From Porpolomopsis calyptriformis (Eukaryota > Basidiomycota > Agaricomycetes > Agaricales > Hygrophoraceae), in NCBI GenBank assembly GCA_951640195.1, contig OX621170.1:806001-870000 (forward strand): a stretch of 64,000 nt of DNA, written 5' to 3'. The notes under the pieces were generated by a model. It worked only from the letters and a program-made list of their open reading frames with translations, ran no database searches and had not been told where the DNA came from. Below, piece after piece: positions 33,398 to 44,662 of the stretch (position 1 is its first letter; every line of letters starts with the position of its first letter). The position numbers and the translations under genes are program-made.

Positions 33398-35882
33398 AAC
33401 TTTGCATACTTCATGATAGATGCCTAGGGGAATCGGAATATTCTTTTGTACCCAAGGCATATGTGGTACGACCGGAAGGTCGACGGGAGGGAAAAAGTTG
33501 GATCTGAAATGTCCTCATTCGGAGTTGTTCCAGGTGAAGGCAAGATCTTGCTTTCTTATGAAATCATGAAGGAGAGCCCTTTCCTGAGGCCAAAGGAAAT
33601 CTCTGGGGTAAGCTTTATTGAAAAGCTCTTTTCATTTAGTTGGAGTAAATGTCAGGGGGTTTAGGTCAAGTGTTGGCATATCTGCGAGTGGATTGCTAAG
33701 GATTTTCCAAATTATTCAGAACTTGTCAGGGAGTTCAGCTATTACGGAGCAAACTTTCTTTGAGACAGGTTTATATTTCTTTTTTGATACAAGGAAGGTT
33801 GCAATTTCCATTGATCAATCGAGACGGTCAGAATCAGAAGGTCAATTGCTAGTTGATCGAGATTTAGAGATAAGGTCAGGGAGGTCACAAGTGGATAAAT
33901 AGGCATGGGAAACTGTTGAAACTTTATTTGTTGCGCATAGAGCTGCATAGGAATTGATAGATAGCATAGACATAGCATGGTCATAATCTAGAATTATTGC
34001 AATCTCTCCTTGATCAGGAATCAAATCCTCAATGAGCAAAAATCCAAATGGTGCTTCAGTAGTTCTCATGGAACTGTCAGAATCGTGATGGTCCTTCTGC
34101 TATTTGGATCGCAAATAGTGATCATCTAGTTTTTATTGGTGAAATTCTTGATGAGGCTTTGAGCTAACATGTCGAATGGTCTTCTGAGCAAGATATCATA
34201 GGCAGGAGTGCGAATAACATGAATCTAGAGGTAGAGGGTTATATTACCAATCTGACAGGGGACATTCCTTGTGAGACCTAAGGATTGGTCTATTTCACCA
34301 TTAGCTGATTGCATGTTGAGTTGGATAGTTGGATCGTAGATTAGTCCTAAATTGTGACAAACGGCTTTGGACATAGCAATTATCTGTGATCCGGGATTGA
34401 TAATACATTTGATCATTTCTTTATGATCGATTAACATGATGATCAATCAGAGAGTGTGCGATTCTTTTGTGACAGTAATAGTGTGAGGGGTTTCATTAGA
34501 TGAGAGAGTATTTAGATACAATTTGTAGGGGTCGGGAATGGTGATTGAACAATCATTGTCATTGCAATAGGGGAGAGCGTGGTTCGGAATTGCTTCTACT
34601 TCAATGGTTTTGACTGCGATCGGTCGACCAGTAGGCTGAGTTCATTTAGGGGTTACTGCCTCTCGAACTTTCAATCAAACTTTAGGTGAGAGGGATAGCA
34701 ACTCTTTGGGGGATAGCGTAATGCAAGGGGTTTTCATCAAACGGGTATAGATGTCGGAAGCGATTTTTGAGTCTTGAATCAGCGCTTGAGTGTGGTATGA
34801 GGGGTCTTTGTCTCTCTTTGCCATCGGAGAGCCAAAGTTTCAGACATGGGGCGGTATGTAGTTGGACTCTTTTTCTTTTAAGAATAGATGTTTCTATGTA
34901 GCTAGTTGAGTCGGGGTGGTTGCGATCAGAGCACTCAATGGTTTGTCAGCCGCTTTCTCTTTCTCCAGTTCCTGTTGTTAAGGCTGAACGATCTCTACTC
35001 CATCAAATGTCTTTTTACTCCTTAACATGAAAATCTCTTTTTCGAGAGCAGCGATCTGTTCGTTGGCGGATAGTTGGTATGTTTTAGTTGCTGGATTGCA
35101 TTTGATACTGGCTGAAATTCCATACATCATTCCAGCAGTCGGAGTCAGGTTTTGTTTATACCATTCATCCATTCATTCTTTTAAGGTTTTCCCTGGCATT
35201 TGCTGGGGGACGAACCTGTCATTCAGGAGTACGATCCTTCCTTCAAAGTTCTTCTTGCATCGACCATTTTGAATATATTCATAGCAGGTTAGGCAGCTTC
35301 TGATGAAGTGATCAGGACTTCCACAGAAGATGCAGGTTTTCAGCTCGAATAGATCAGGAGTGTTGGGTCGTTGTTTGGATGATTGTGGCAATCAAGGGGG
35401 CAGGTTTTATTTCAGGGGACCTCTATTGTCCAGGGTTTTGATGAGTATTGTCATCAGTTTTCTCCATGAAGATGCTGAGGTCTTCTTGTTTAGTGGTGGG
35501 GGTAGTAGTTATTGTCGAAGTTGTAGTTTCACACAGTAGGAAGGTGTTCGGAGATATTCCATAGAGAATGAAATGGGCTGCCTCATTGATATCATTTACC
35601 CTATAAGGGTCATCAGGGAAGTGATCAGGGAACTTGATTTCCAATCATCAAACAATTCTAGACTAAAGTTTGGGTTAGAATCCTCAGATGAAAGCGCAAC
35701 TTTGTTCCGCTTCAGAGATTCTGTTCTTTGATCACAGGAATTTGGTGATTGCGAGGAATGATTAGAAATACACTCCAAGTTCATTCATATTCATAATCCC
35801 TAGTCGAAGCTGTTCTCTGACTATTTTGTCCATATCGGCGATGGACTACTTTCGATTGTCTTCCGATCCTGGGTAGAGCTTG

Positions 35883-36273
35883 TGTCACAGATGTAAATTT
35901 TCATTTCCTCTCTATGTTAGTCATTACTGCTTAGTCGGACAGGTCTTATCTTTACTTGGGATTCCCCACAATTTCGTATCTTTTCATATATCCTAGATAA
36001 GACACATTTCATTTCCGACGATCATGTTTCATCCTTTCACATGCTCCGAGTCCTTTATCATGCTTATCTCTACTCGTCGCATGTATTCCTCATGTTTACA
36101 CTGACTCATCCACAGTAGCGTAGTCAGTATATAAACCCCTAGTTAGTCGTACTCAGACTTTAAGTCTGATTCCTCGTTAGACAACTCAATAACTAGGACT
36201 TGAGATCTTATCAATGTCTTGGGACAGAGCACTCCAAAGTAAAACCATCTCGACAATATCTAGTTTATAACAA
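35883..36273 (+). repeat. GypA-2 5' LTR
   Basis: TGTCACAGATG...TTTATAACA with one GGGATTCCCC, TATATAAA at 36128-36135 and the RNA-start 11-mer AAGTCTGATTC at 36162-36172. The upstream part diverges from GypA-1, while the core promoter and start region are conserved. Confidence 0.93.
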
Positions 36274-36274
36274 G

Positions 36275-36285
36275 AATCAGACTTC
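36275..36285 (+). promoter_or_regulatory. GypA-2 self-priming primer-binding site
   Basis: GAATCAGACTT, exact complement of 36162-36172. Same offset from the LTR as in GypA-1. The 350 bp that follow up to the gag ATG hold only broken frames. Confidence 0.7.
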
Positions 36286-36635
36286 CTTCTTGCTCTCTCC
36301 CCCCTACTTGATCCACCCTTATCTTCACACTGGACGGCGACGATGAGGACCTTTACAATCCCTCTGAGCAGAATAATCCTCTTTCTCAATCACTCTACTC
36401 ACAAACCCGAATCTTCCCAGATCCCAACGAGGAAGCTAGTCAAGCTTCTCCTTTACCAAGTATCTCACAGACTCTAGGAAGAACTCGAAGCGAAACAACT
36501 CGCTTACTCACTGCTGCCCAGTCACAACATCCCATCACTCCCCCTACTGTTAGGTATCAACCCTTTCCGTTCCAACAACCTACTTGACCTTCTTCACCCT
36601 TAACAACACCTTCACCTTCACCATCACCAGATCCA

Positions 36636-37841
36636 ATGGGTTCTCGCGTTAATCCCCCTATTCCCAACCTTAACAAAATCCTCACAGTTATGAATGATTT
36701 GCGGAGAGAAATGGCCAACCTCCAGGCTTCGAATGCAAACTAGGCAGCAGAGATTCAAGATCTTTAGCAACAACTTGCTGCCCAAGCCCAAGCTCAGCCC
36801 CCACTGGGACCTCAACCCCAACCTCCTGCTGCTCCCACCATCAAGATAAAGATGGCCAAACCAGATGAGTTCACTGGTCGACAGCAGGACGTCGACAAAT
36901 TTATCAATAGCTGCGAATTGTATTTTATGGGAAAGCCGTACCGCGATGAACACAAGATCCCCTTCGCCCTTTCTTTCATGAAGGGGACGAACGCTCAGAC
37001 CTGGTCTGAGAAGGAGACGAACGACATGAGGACTGTCAATTGGACAGGCCCAACTGCTACTTGGGCTGCATTTGTGACTCAGTTCCGGACAACATTTGAA
37101 GGAATTGACAGACAGTCTCGTGCTCGCAATGATATCAAGAATCTCCGCCAGGGAAAGAAGAAAATTGAAGACTATAACCTGCGCTTCGGCGCTTTACAGG
37201 TCGATACCGGTTTCAACGACACCACCCTCATTGATCTTTACCAAGCTAGACTCGATTCTGAGTTCATTGAATATGCCTATCGACTCCCCGCCATCCCAAC
37301 CACACTTCAAGAGTGGAAGGACGCCACGACACGCTACCAACATCAAAAGGACATTCTCGCCTCACAGAAACAGTCCTCTATGTCCTGACCCCAATACTCC
37401 AATCCCTTTCCTGCCCAAGGATCATACGTGGCTGCAATGACGACCCGTCAAACGTCAGCAGCCCCCACCGTCAAAAGAGAAGAGTCTTCCTCTTCTACCC
37501 TTATGATCCTGTATGGAAACTGCTATTCCTGCGGGCAACCAGGGCACTTTGCAAACGCCTGCCCAAACCATGCCGCCAGTGATGCGAAGAATATACCCGA
37601 TACCTCTTCCTCACGTCGAGGAGGATACTTTCGAGGTAGAGGCGGTTACTGAGGACGAGGATGAGGACGAGGTCGCGATGTATGTGTCATTACCACTGAG
37701 CCCTGCATGGAGAACGTCAACTCACCCCCTACACTGGGAATGGGTGAAACTCCGTCGGATATGGCGAAATCTGGTATACGCAATTGGTCAGATGATCGAA
37801 AGAAGAGGCTGGCAGCGGACTTGAAGTCCCAGGGTTTTTAA
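36636..37841 (+). pseudogene. GypA-2 gag
   Basis: ATG 36636 (MGSRVNPPIP), coiled-coil start with TAG stops near 36741 and 36765, a Gln/Pro tract, then a long undamaged capsid stretch 36852-37385 (KMAKPDEFTGRQQDVDKF to ASQKQSSMS). After a TGA the zinc knuckle CYSCGQPGHFANAC (37522-37563) is intact, followed by Gly/Arg repeats with stops and the conserved end SQGF-TAA (37830-37841). It matches GypA-1 gag in layout; the C-terminal QGF and heptamer are identical. Confidence 0.87.
37832..37838 (+). promoter_or_regulatory. Candidate -1 ribosomal frameshift heptamer, GypA-2
   Basis: G GGT TTT directly before TAA (37839-37841), as in GypA-1. The -1 frame runs on uninterrupted into protease. A small hairpin AGGGT/ACCCT with a 10-nt loop (37843-37862) begins five bases after the heptamer, a suitable place for a stimulator; GypA-1 does not clearly keep it. 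Confidence 0.62.
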
Positions 37842-40800
37842 AAGGGTCGGATGATATACCCTATGTTACGGACCATACCACTCGATGTACCATTACGCCA
37901 AGTAATCCATTTCGAACTCTTGGTACTATCGAAAAGGGCGATTCAGGACTTACGATGGACGTTTGGATCAAAGCTTCAGACAGTGGCCGACATGTCCCCG
38001 CCACATGTCTTATTGATAGCAGAGCTTCTGGAAACTTTATGGATGAGAATTTCACAACTCATCACGAATTTACTCTTCAGGATTTGGAAACCCCAATCCC
38101 CGTACGGAATGCCGATGGGTCAGAGAACTGAGGAGGCCCGATCATTTTTGACACAGATGTCTGGATAGAAGCTCCAGGTGGACACACCAAAAGAATCCAT
38201 TTGGAAGTGACCGACCTCAGATCCAAGTTTGATATTATCCTCAGCTACCCATAGCTCAGAGCTCAAAACCCTAGTATTGATTGGGAGAAGTCAACACTGG
38301 CTCTCGGAGGCAAAGAGACTTCTCGTTAGTATTGTAGCGGCGAAGCAGAGTCCTCTGTGGTAGAATCAGTCTCACTGGCGATAACAAGTATTTCAAAATT
38401 GGATGAATCTCGAGCCAGCATGGTGGAAGAAGATATGCGAAAGTTTGTACCAGAGGTCTATTGGAAAGACTATACTAGTGTCTTTGCCAAGGAGTCCTTC
38501 GATTGCCTTCCACCTCATTCCGAGTTCGATCACATCATTGATCTCAAAGATGACTTCGTGCCCCAAAATGACGCGACTTATCTGATGTCCCCTTAAGAGA
38601 TAGACTTCCTAGAGAAGTTTTTGGAAGAAAACGTGGCTACTGGACGAATATTCAAGGGATCCTCACCTCAAGCCGCTCCCTTCTTCCTGAGCAAGAAAGC
38701 TGAAGAAATCAATGCGAAAGGACAAGATGCTGGATACAGACCAATCGAAGATTACCATTACCTGAATCACTTTACTGTTCCTGACTGATATCCCCTACCA
38801 CTCCTCCATCAAATCGTTCAACAGCCAAAGTTACGATCTGCTGCGCTATTCACAGTCGTAGATATTCATTGGGGATTTAACAATATTCAGATTAAAGAAG
38901 GCGACGAATGGAAAGCTGCTTTCAACACAGTCAAGGGACTCTATATTCCAAGAGTGATGTTCTTTGGTCTACGAAACTCTCCAGCTACATTCCAACGAAT
39001 GATCGACACGCGATTTGCTGAAGTATTGAAATCAGGTTGTGTTTTTATCTATATCGATGATGTTCTCATCTGCGGAGATGATCTAGAAGAATTGCGTTAT
39101 TGGACGTTCAAAACCCTTGACATCATGAAGAAGAACAGACTCTCCTGTAAACCCATCAAATGTCAATTCGAGAAAGAAGAGGTGATCTATCTAGGGATGA
39201 CCTTGACGAAAGGTCATATCGGAACCAATCCCAAGAAGATCAAAGCCATAGCCGAATGGCCTGAGCCTCAGACCGTAAAACAACTTCAATCCTTTCTCGG
39301 GAGCGCGAATTTCTGGAGAAAATACATCAAGGACTTTTCAAAGATCGCCCAACCACTTAACCAATTGCTCCACAAGGATACTGTGTGGGAATGGACTCCC
39401 GAACAACAACACGCCTTTGACCAGCTAAAATACTCCCTCACAAATGCCCCCATCCTCGAAGTGCCGGATCAAGACCTGCCATACTGCTTGGAGACTGACA
39501 CCTCTGGCTTTGCCCTAGGAGGAGTACTGTCTCAACTGCACGAAAACAACTGGAAACCTGTGGGCTTTCATTCAAGATCTTTAACCCCTGCTGAAAAGAA
39601 ATATCCAACTCACGACGCCGAACTTCTAGCGATAATAGACTGTCTTAAAGCGTGGCAACACCTTTTGGAGGGTTCACAACATGACCTCCTGATTCGTACC
39701 GACAGCCTCGCCCTCAAATATTTTAGTATCACTCGCGTGTTATCTGGATGACGTGCTTGTTGGTCTGAAATTTTGTCAAGATATGAATACAAAATCGAGT
39801 ATGTCCCGGGGAGAAAGAATAAGGCTGATGGGTTATCCAGGCGCCCGGATTATTTCGATGAGGGTAAAGGTGAGGTGGAAGATGAGATTTTAATCGCAGA
39901 TGAATACTAGATCAATTCGATCGTCAAACTTTCAGAACCGAACTTTTTCGCAAGATTACGCTTCAGATTGCCGATACCGAACGAGATCTCACAGAAAATC
40001 GAGGATGCCTCATTGTTTTGGGACCAAGCCGATGGGTTGGTTCGCGATGTTGAAGGTCGAATTGTGGTGCCAGAGGAAGTATCTTTGCGCACAGACATAA
40101 TACGACTGTTCCACACCTACCCCCATGCTGGACACCCTGGCATTGAGAAGACGAAGGAGCTGGTGCTCCGAAACTTTGTTTGGGATGGCATCTCTAAAGA
40201 CATTATCAACTACGTATGATCCTGTCCTGCTTGTCAACAAAACAAGAATTACCCTTCGAAACCGACAGGACTCCTACAACTAATACCCCCCGCTACCGAA
40301 CCATGGACTGAAATAACTGTCGATCTCATTGTTCAACTACCTGACTTGCTTGGATACGATGCTGTGATGGTAGTCATCGATCACTTCATAAAACGCGCCC
40401 ACTTTATTCCGACGACCTCCAATCTTTCATCAGAAGGCGCTACCTGACTCTTCTGTGATCACGTCTGGAAACATCATGGATGGCCAAAGAAGATCATTTC
40501 TGACCGTGGAGTACAGTTCACATCAAAGTTCACAGAAGCCCTTAATAAACTCCTAGGAACCATTTCTGGACTGTCTACTGCTTATCATCCTGAAACCGAT
40601 GGTCAGACTGAGCGAATGAACCAAGAACTCGAAGTCTACTTATGGTTCTACACCAATTTCATGCAAGACGACTGGTCCGAATGGCTAGCTTCTGCCGAAT
40701 TCGCTTACAATAATTGACAACACTCTGCCACATCACAATCACCCTTCTACTTAGAATATGGCTGTCACCCTCATTTGCTGATCACAATTGAATCCCCGAG

Positions 40801-41374
40801 TAATGTCCCCACAGCAAATACCTTCCATGAACATCTCACGCGTGCTCAGAAGAACGCTAGCGAATCACTGTCACACACCGCAGAATCAATGAAAAAGTAT
40901 GCCGATCGAAAACGGAAACTACCTCCCTCCTTCAAAATAGGAGATTTGGTTTGGTTAGATACCAAAAACATCAAGACAACTCAACCTGCTAAGAAGCTGG
41001 ATAACAGAAGAACTGGACCATTCAAGATCCTAAAACAAGTATCGGATCTTGCGTATCTTATTGACATCCCTGGAACTTGGAAGCTCCACCCAGTTTTTCA
41101 CGTATCACTCCTGAGACCGAATGTCGAAGATAAGTCGCTCCACCCCGATATTACTGATACATCTCGACCTCCCCCAGATCTGATCGAGAACGAAGAAGAA
41201 TATGAAGTCAAATCTATTCTTCAACACTCTGGAGCTAAATGCCAATGAAAATATTTGGTCAAATGGAAAGGTTATCCGATCGAAGAAGCTACTTGGGAAG
41301 AGCGATCGAACATCTTGCGACATGCCAAGGAAATTGTGAAGACTTACGAAGACTCAATTCAAACGGCGACTTAA
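37839..41374 (+). pseudogene. GypA-2 pol (protease to chromodomain)
   Basis: Protease LIDSRASGNF (38010; the Gly of DSGA is Arg), RT with RPIEDYHYL (38740), [13 protein letters not shown] (38957) and YIDDVLICGDD (39052), and a long clean run from 38954 to 39748 covering RT end and RNase H (LETDTSGFALG, 39490). Then the integrase HHCC (40130-40245, with TGA in place of the residue before SCPAC), DDE core near 40320 and 40500 (SDRGVQF intact) and PETDGQTERMNQ (40590), and a chromodomain KYLVKWKGYPIEEATWEE (41250-41305) to TAA 41372-41374. About ten stops. It retains the RNase H segment deleted in GypA-1. Confidence 0.92.
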
Positions 41375-41544
41375 CTCGTTTGTCATCATTCCAGCTGTCC
41401 ATTTTCTGAATTCTATTCTTAGATCGAGTTGGCATTTATAAACCCAGAATCGTTGATACAGTTCCATCCAGTCTTTCCCCACTTTCGACAAACTTACCCA
41501 ATACTGCTGTTCCCAACACCAACGTCGTTGAACTATCATTCACA

Positions 41545-42282
41545 ATGCCCGCCACTCGATCTCCCTCTCCTCAGGTCGCCATCTGACGCGCTGGGCGAAT
41601 CCCTTCGTCCGCCGCCATCTGCTCCCCTACTCCCAGTCCCTCCACCTCTGCCTCCTCCACTCGGCAGTTACGCCGACAAGCTCGCGCACATGCGGAAGAC
41701 TTTTTCAAAGAATACCCTATGGAAACACCTCCTCCCGAAGACCCCACCGTCACTATCTCACGCCTTATGGTCCACAGCAATAGCGTCAGCAAGTGGAACC
41801 AAGAACTTCATTAGGAGCGTGACATCTTAAAAGCCAAGCTCAAAGCATCGGAGAGGAGTGCCTTGTTTTGGAAGAATCATTGGGATTAGAGTGAGTTGAA
41901 GGTTTGGGAGCTGCAATGAGAAAAGAAGCGTACATGGGTCAACTGTTACAATGTCACCACCCACGCCATCATCGTCAAGCTCATGGAAGAGAGTTGTCAA
42001 GCTGAACGACTCTCCCGAGAAGATTTTCTTCGGGCTCAATGAGATCTCGCGACGACGGAAACTCTAATCGATTACGGTGCGTCAGTCGAGTACCCAATTG
42101 ACCTCGACTTGGAATACCTGGATGAAGACGACGTCGCAACAGTCTGAGCCCCTTCCCCCATTGAAGTGGCTTCGGAAACTACCCCCACCGCTTCCCTCTC
42201 AGTGGCCATCGAGGCCTCCGCCACTGAGGAAATCCCGACTCAGGCCTCAGAGGACGAAACGACTGACACCGCCCAAGTTTGA
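41545..42282 (+). pseudogene. GypA-2 ORF3, post-pol protein of unknown function
   Basis: ATG 41545 to TGA 42280-42282, 246 codons, same layout as GypA-1 ORF3: basic Ser/Pro N-terminus, helical centre (LFWKNHWD then LKVWELQ, about 41864-41925), acidic Pro/Ala/Thr tail ending AQV. Local shifts and stops (for example TAG near 41887, TGA near 41919) break it. The ending and its 3' flank are almost identical to GypA-1, so the protein has been kept while LTR parts diverged. Confidence 0.78.
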
Positions 42283-42316
42283 AATTCAGGTCAAATTTCC
42301 CGAAAAACGAGGTGTA

Positions 42317-42706
42317 TGTCACGGACGTAAATTTTCATTTCCTCTCTATGTTAGTCATTACTGCTTAGTCGGACAGGTCTTATCTTTACTTGGGATTCCC
42401 CACAATTTCGTATCTTTTCATATATCCTAGATAAGACACATTTCATTTCCGACGATCATGTTTCATCCTTTCACATGCTCTGAGTCCTTTATCATGCTTA
42501 TCTCTACTCGTTGCATGTATTCCTCGTGTTTACACTAACTCATCCACAGTAGCGTAGTCAGTATATAAACCCCTAGTTAGTCATACCCAGACTTTAAGTC
42601 TGATTCCTCGTTAGACAACTCAATAACTAGGACTTGAGATCTTATCAATGTCTTGGGACAGAGCACTCCGAAGTAAAACCATCTCGACAATATCCAGTTT
42701 ATAACA
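42317..42706 (+). repeat. GypA-2 3' LTR
   Basis: TGTCACGGACG...TTTATAACA after purine-rich ACGAGGTGTA. Followed by target duplication GCTTG and the resumption of GypB gag. Confidence 0.93.
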
Positions 42707-43215
42707 GCTTGTAAATGGCGGCGACGAATTCATTGAATGTATGTCCAGCTTGGAACTCCATTTGGTATTCCCAGAGTTTAGAGGTATCAATGTTGACATA
42801 TTTGCATGTGTAAGTCTTCTTAGCATTATCGTCGTTGATGCTGCAGTTAGCAAATAGACCTCTGAGGTCTTAGAAATATCTTTGAAGTTCTCAAGGTTGG
42901 TCGGGGTTGAACTTCAGGGCAGTTGAGTGACTGCAAGCAGGTATAACTAGATTTGGTGGAGTTGTCATAGTCATTGTAGAAATTGAGGATAATGATAAAA
43001 GGGATATAGTAGAGGATAGTTCATCAGGTGAATCAGGTTGGGTAATCAATATTGGGTTTCAATTTATTTGAGAGTTGGGAAGTATTAGTTGGGTTGGATT
43101 AATATTCTGAGTGAATCTATCTCATAAGGTTGTGCTTCGAGTGACTCGATTGTGCATTGGGAATGGCAGTTCAAAGGACTGAGTTGAAGGAATCTTTTAA
43201 GATTTATTTAGTGGG

Positions 43216-43233
43216 CCCTCGTGGTAGGCTCCA
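43216..43233 (-). promoter_or_regulatory. GypB copy 2 candidate tRNA primer-binding site
   Basis: Three bases inside the 5' LTR the minus strand reads TGGAGCCTACCACGAGGG, beginning TGG as expected for pairing with a tRNA CCA end. I cannot assign the tRNA. Confidence 0.4.
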
Positions 43234-43236
43234 AAA

Positions 43237-43824
43237 TGATACATCTGCTTCATGTATGAGAACTGAACATAGAACAAGGTGCGAGGACAACTATAAAGAG
43301 TCTTAACACAGTCTATAATTGAGGATCATAGAAAGGAAGTCTTCAATCATTCGCAAACATGATCGATCAGGGAATCGGAAGAATTGGAAGATCGAAAGAG
43401 GAAGTCAAGAGGAAGTCTTAGAAGATCTAGACTTGAGAGCAAGAGAGAAGTGAATATCTAACTTGTTTGATTACTAGCTATAATATACAGTATATATATC
43501 TTCTAGTACAAGGATCCCTTTGAATGTATATAATTAAAGGGGAGCCTCTCTAATAATCTAAGGGGAAAGTAGTGAATGGGAATGAAGAAGTTGAATGAAA
43601 AGGGAGAAATAGAAGAGAACTGATGCCTTTGAATAGTGTCTTCCCTTTAATATACAAACTTTCATTTGCATTTGGAGAGTTTGATGTTTCTTGAACTCAT
43701 TTGGGATGTTTGGGAGCTATTGAGAGCGTTCGGAGAGTTTGTGTTCGTATTCAAAGGACTTGATAGGTGTCTAGTATTTGTATAGTTGAATATACAGTAG
43801 TCAGGGGATGGAGGGGTCATATCA
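43237..43824 (-). repeat. GypB copy 2 5' LTR
   Basis: 588 bp, TGATACATC...CATATCA on the plus strand as written. It lacks about 20 bp present in the other LTR near 28285. Outside it CTGC repeats and GypB copy 3 sequence resumes. Confidence 0.88.
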
Positions 43825-44040
43825 CTGCAATCAGTCAACTAGTAGGCTGAGTTCATTTAGGAGTTACTACCTCTCAAACCTTCAATTGAACTTTAGGTGA
43901 GAGGGATAGCAGCTCTTCAGGGGAAAGCATAATGCAAGGGGTTTTTATCGAATGGGTATAGACATTGGAGGCGATTTTCAAGTCTTGAATCAGCACTTGA
44001 GTGTAGTATAAGGGGTCTTTGTCTCTCTTTGCCATTGGAG
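43825..44040 (-). pseudogene. GypB copy 3 gag-pol, detached 5' segment
   Basis: Colinear with 34614-34833 of copy 2 (linker between gag and protease). It continues copy 3 from 24313 across the copy 2 insertion. It ends abruptly at an inverted CopD LTR, and the rest of copy 3 gag is not found in the window. Confidence 0.8.
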
Positions 44041-44662
44041 TATCAAAGCTGGAAGCTACTGCCTGTTAGATGGCAGTCTAGGGTTGATCGCAAGGTTTTA
44101 CTTCAGGCTCTGGGTGTAGGGTTTTAAAGGGTTGGAAGACTACTGATTGGGGTGTTAACGAAAGAAACAGACTTATCCTAAGTCTATCTACTGCTAGCTT
44201 TATATACTAGCTAAGTATGAGTCATACTGACTACATGTGAGTCGTAACGACTATGGATGAGTCATGTAGATAAGGAAAGTGATGGTAGACTAAATATAGA
44301 TATGGCTTGGTCACCTTCTATTACTAAGCAGAGCTTGGGTGGCTAAGTGGTTATTGATGTAAACTGTCTAATGTAAATAAGAATAGACGAGCAAAGGAAA
44401 AAGAAAAAATATATCTCTGACACTGCCTTAAGAACCACACCTGGTGTTAAGCTTCACTGTCAATACTAATAATATGGTGATATAAATACAGGGGGTGACT
44501 AACCTGGTGTCAAGCTTCACTGTCAATACTAAGGAACAGTGAGCTTGACACCAGAGACTTTGGACGCATTTTTGACCAAATAAGAACAAACAAATCAGCC
44601 ACAACTTCAGACTGGTACAAACCAGTACTGCTCTATGCAGAGGAGATTATCACATCCTAACA
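44041..44662 (-). repeat. Inverted CopD LTR, split by a solo GypA0 LTR
   Basis: Plus strand runs TATCAAAGCTGG...TCCTAACA, an inverted long-form CopD LTR. It is interrupted at 44064-44427 by the GypA0 solo LTR and its duplicated target. Left flank TGGAG and right flank CAATG do not match, so this is not a simple solo insertion; the right side joins CopD-1 in the middle of its coding region. Confidence 0.82.
44064..44422 (-). repeat. Solo GypA0 LTR
   Basis: 359 bp, inverse of the LTR at 836-1194, with perfect 5-bp duplications CTGCC (44059-44063 and 44423-44427). Its host, the CopD LTR, is uninterrupted in other copies. Confidence 0.93.

Larger units (their letters stand above)
35883..42706 (+). 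mobile_element. GypA-2: complete chromovirus inserted in GypB gag
   Basis: 6.8-kb element with 391- and 390-bp LTRs and a perfect 5-bp target duplication GCTTG (35878-35882, 42707-42711). Same plan as GypA-1: gag, -1 pol with chromodomain, ORF3. By hand alignment the LTR pair differs at about ten positions, all transitions, slightly fewer than GypA-1, so this insertion may be somewhat younger. Confidence 0.94.
30312..43157 (-). pseudogene. GypB copy 2 gag-pol, split by solo CopD LTR and GypA-2
   Basis: ATG at 43155-43157, 80 bp from the 5' LTR. Gag: LFANCSINDDNAKKTY...EFQAGHTFNEFVAAIYK (42880-42712), then across GypA-2 (target duplication GCTTG) LYPGSEDNRK (35880 down) and a zinc-binding stretch CIFCGSPDHFIRSCLTC (about 35320-35270). 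No frame change before protease, suggesting one Gag-Pol ORF. Protease IINPGSQIIAM (about 34400), RT from about 33460, split at 33199-33397, with YIDD near 32795; RNase H near 32250; integrase 31600-30700; end TAA 30312-30314. Stops are scattered throughout. Confidence 0.84.
24314..43824 (-). mobile_element. GypB copy 2: complete element with three nested insertions
   Basis: Inverted LTRs at 24314-28460 (interrupted) and 43237-43824 bound a minus-strand element. The left flank CTGC (24310-24313) and right flank CTGC (43825-43828) rejoin GypB copy 3 sequence, giving a 4-bp target duplication (5 bp if the terminal A is counted). Removing the CACTA element, the solo CopD LTR and GypA-2 leaves about 9 kb. 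Gag and pol appear to be one reading frame, followed by the antisense gene (28599-30185). Confidence 0.88.

Noticed and set aside
43216..43233. Assignment of the GypB primer site to a specific tRNA
   Set aside because: The sequence begins TGG, but I could not match the rest to a known tRNA 3' end by inspection, and left it as unassigned.
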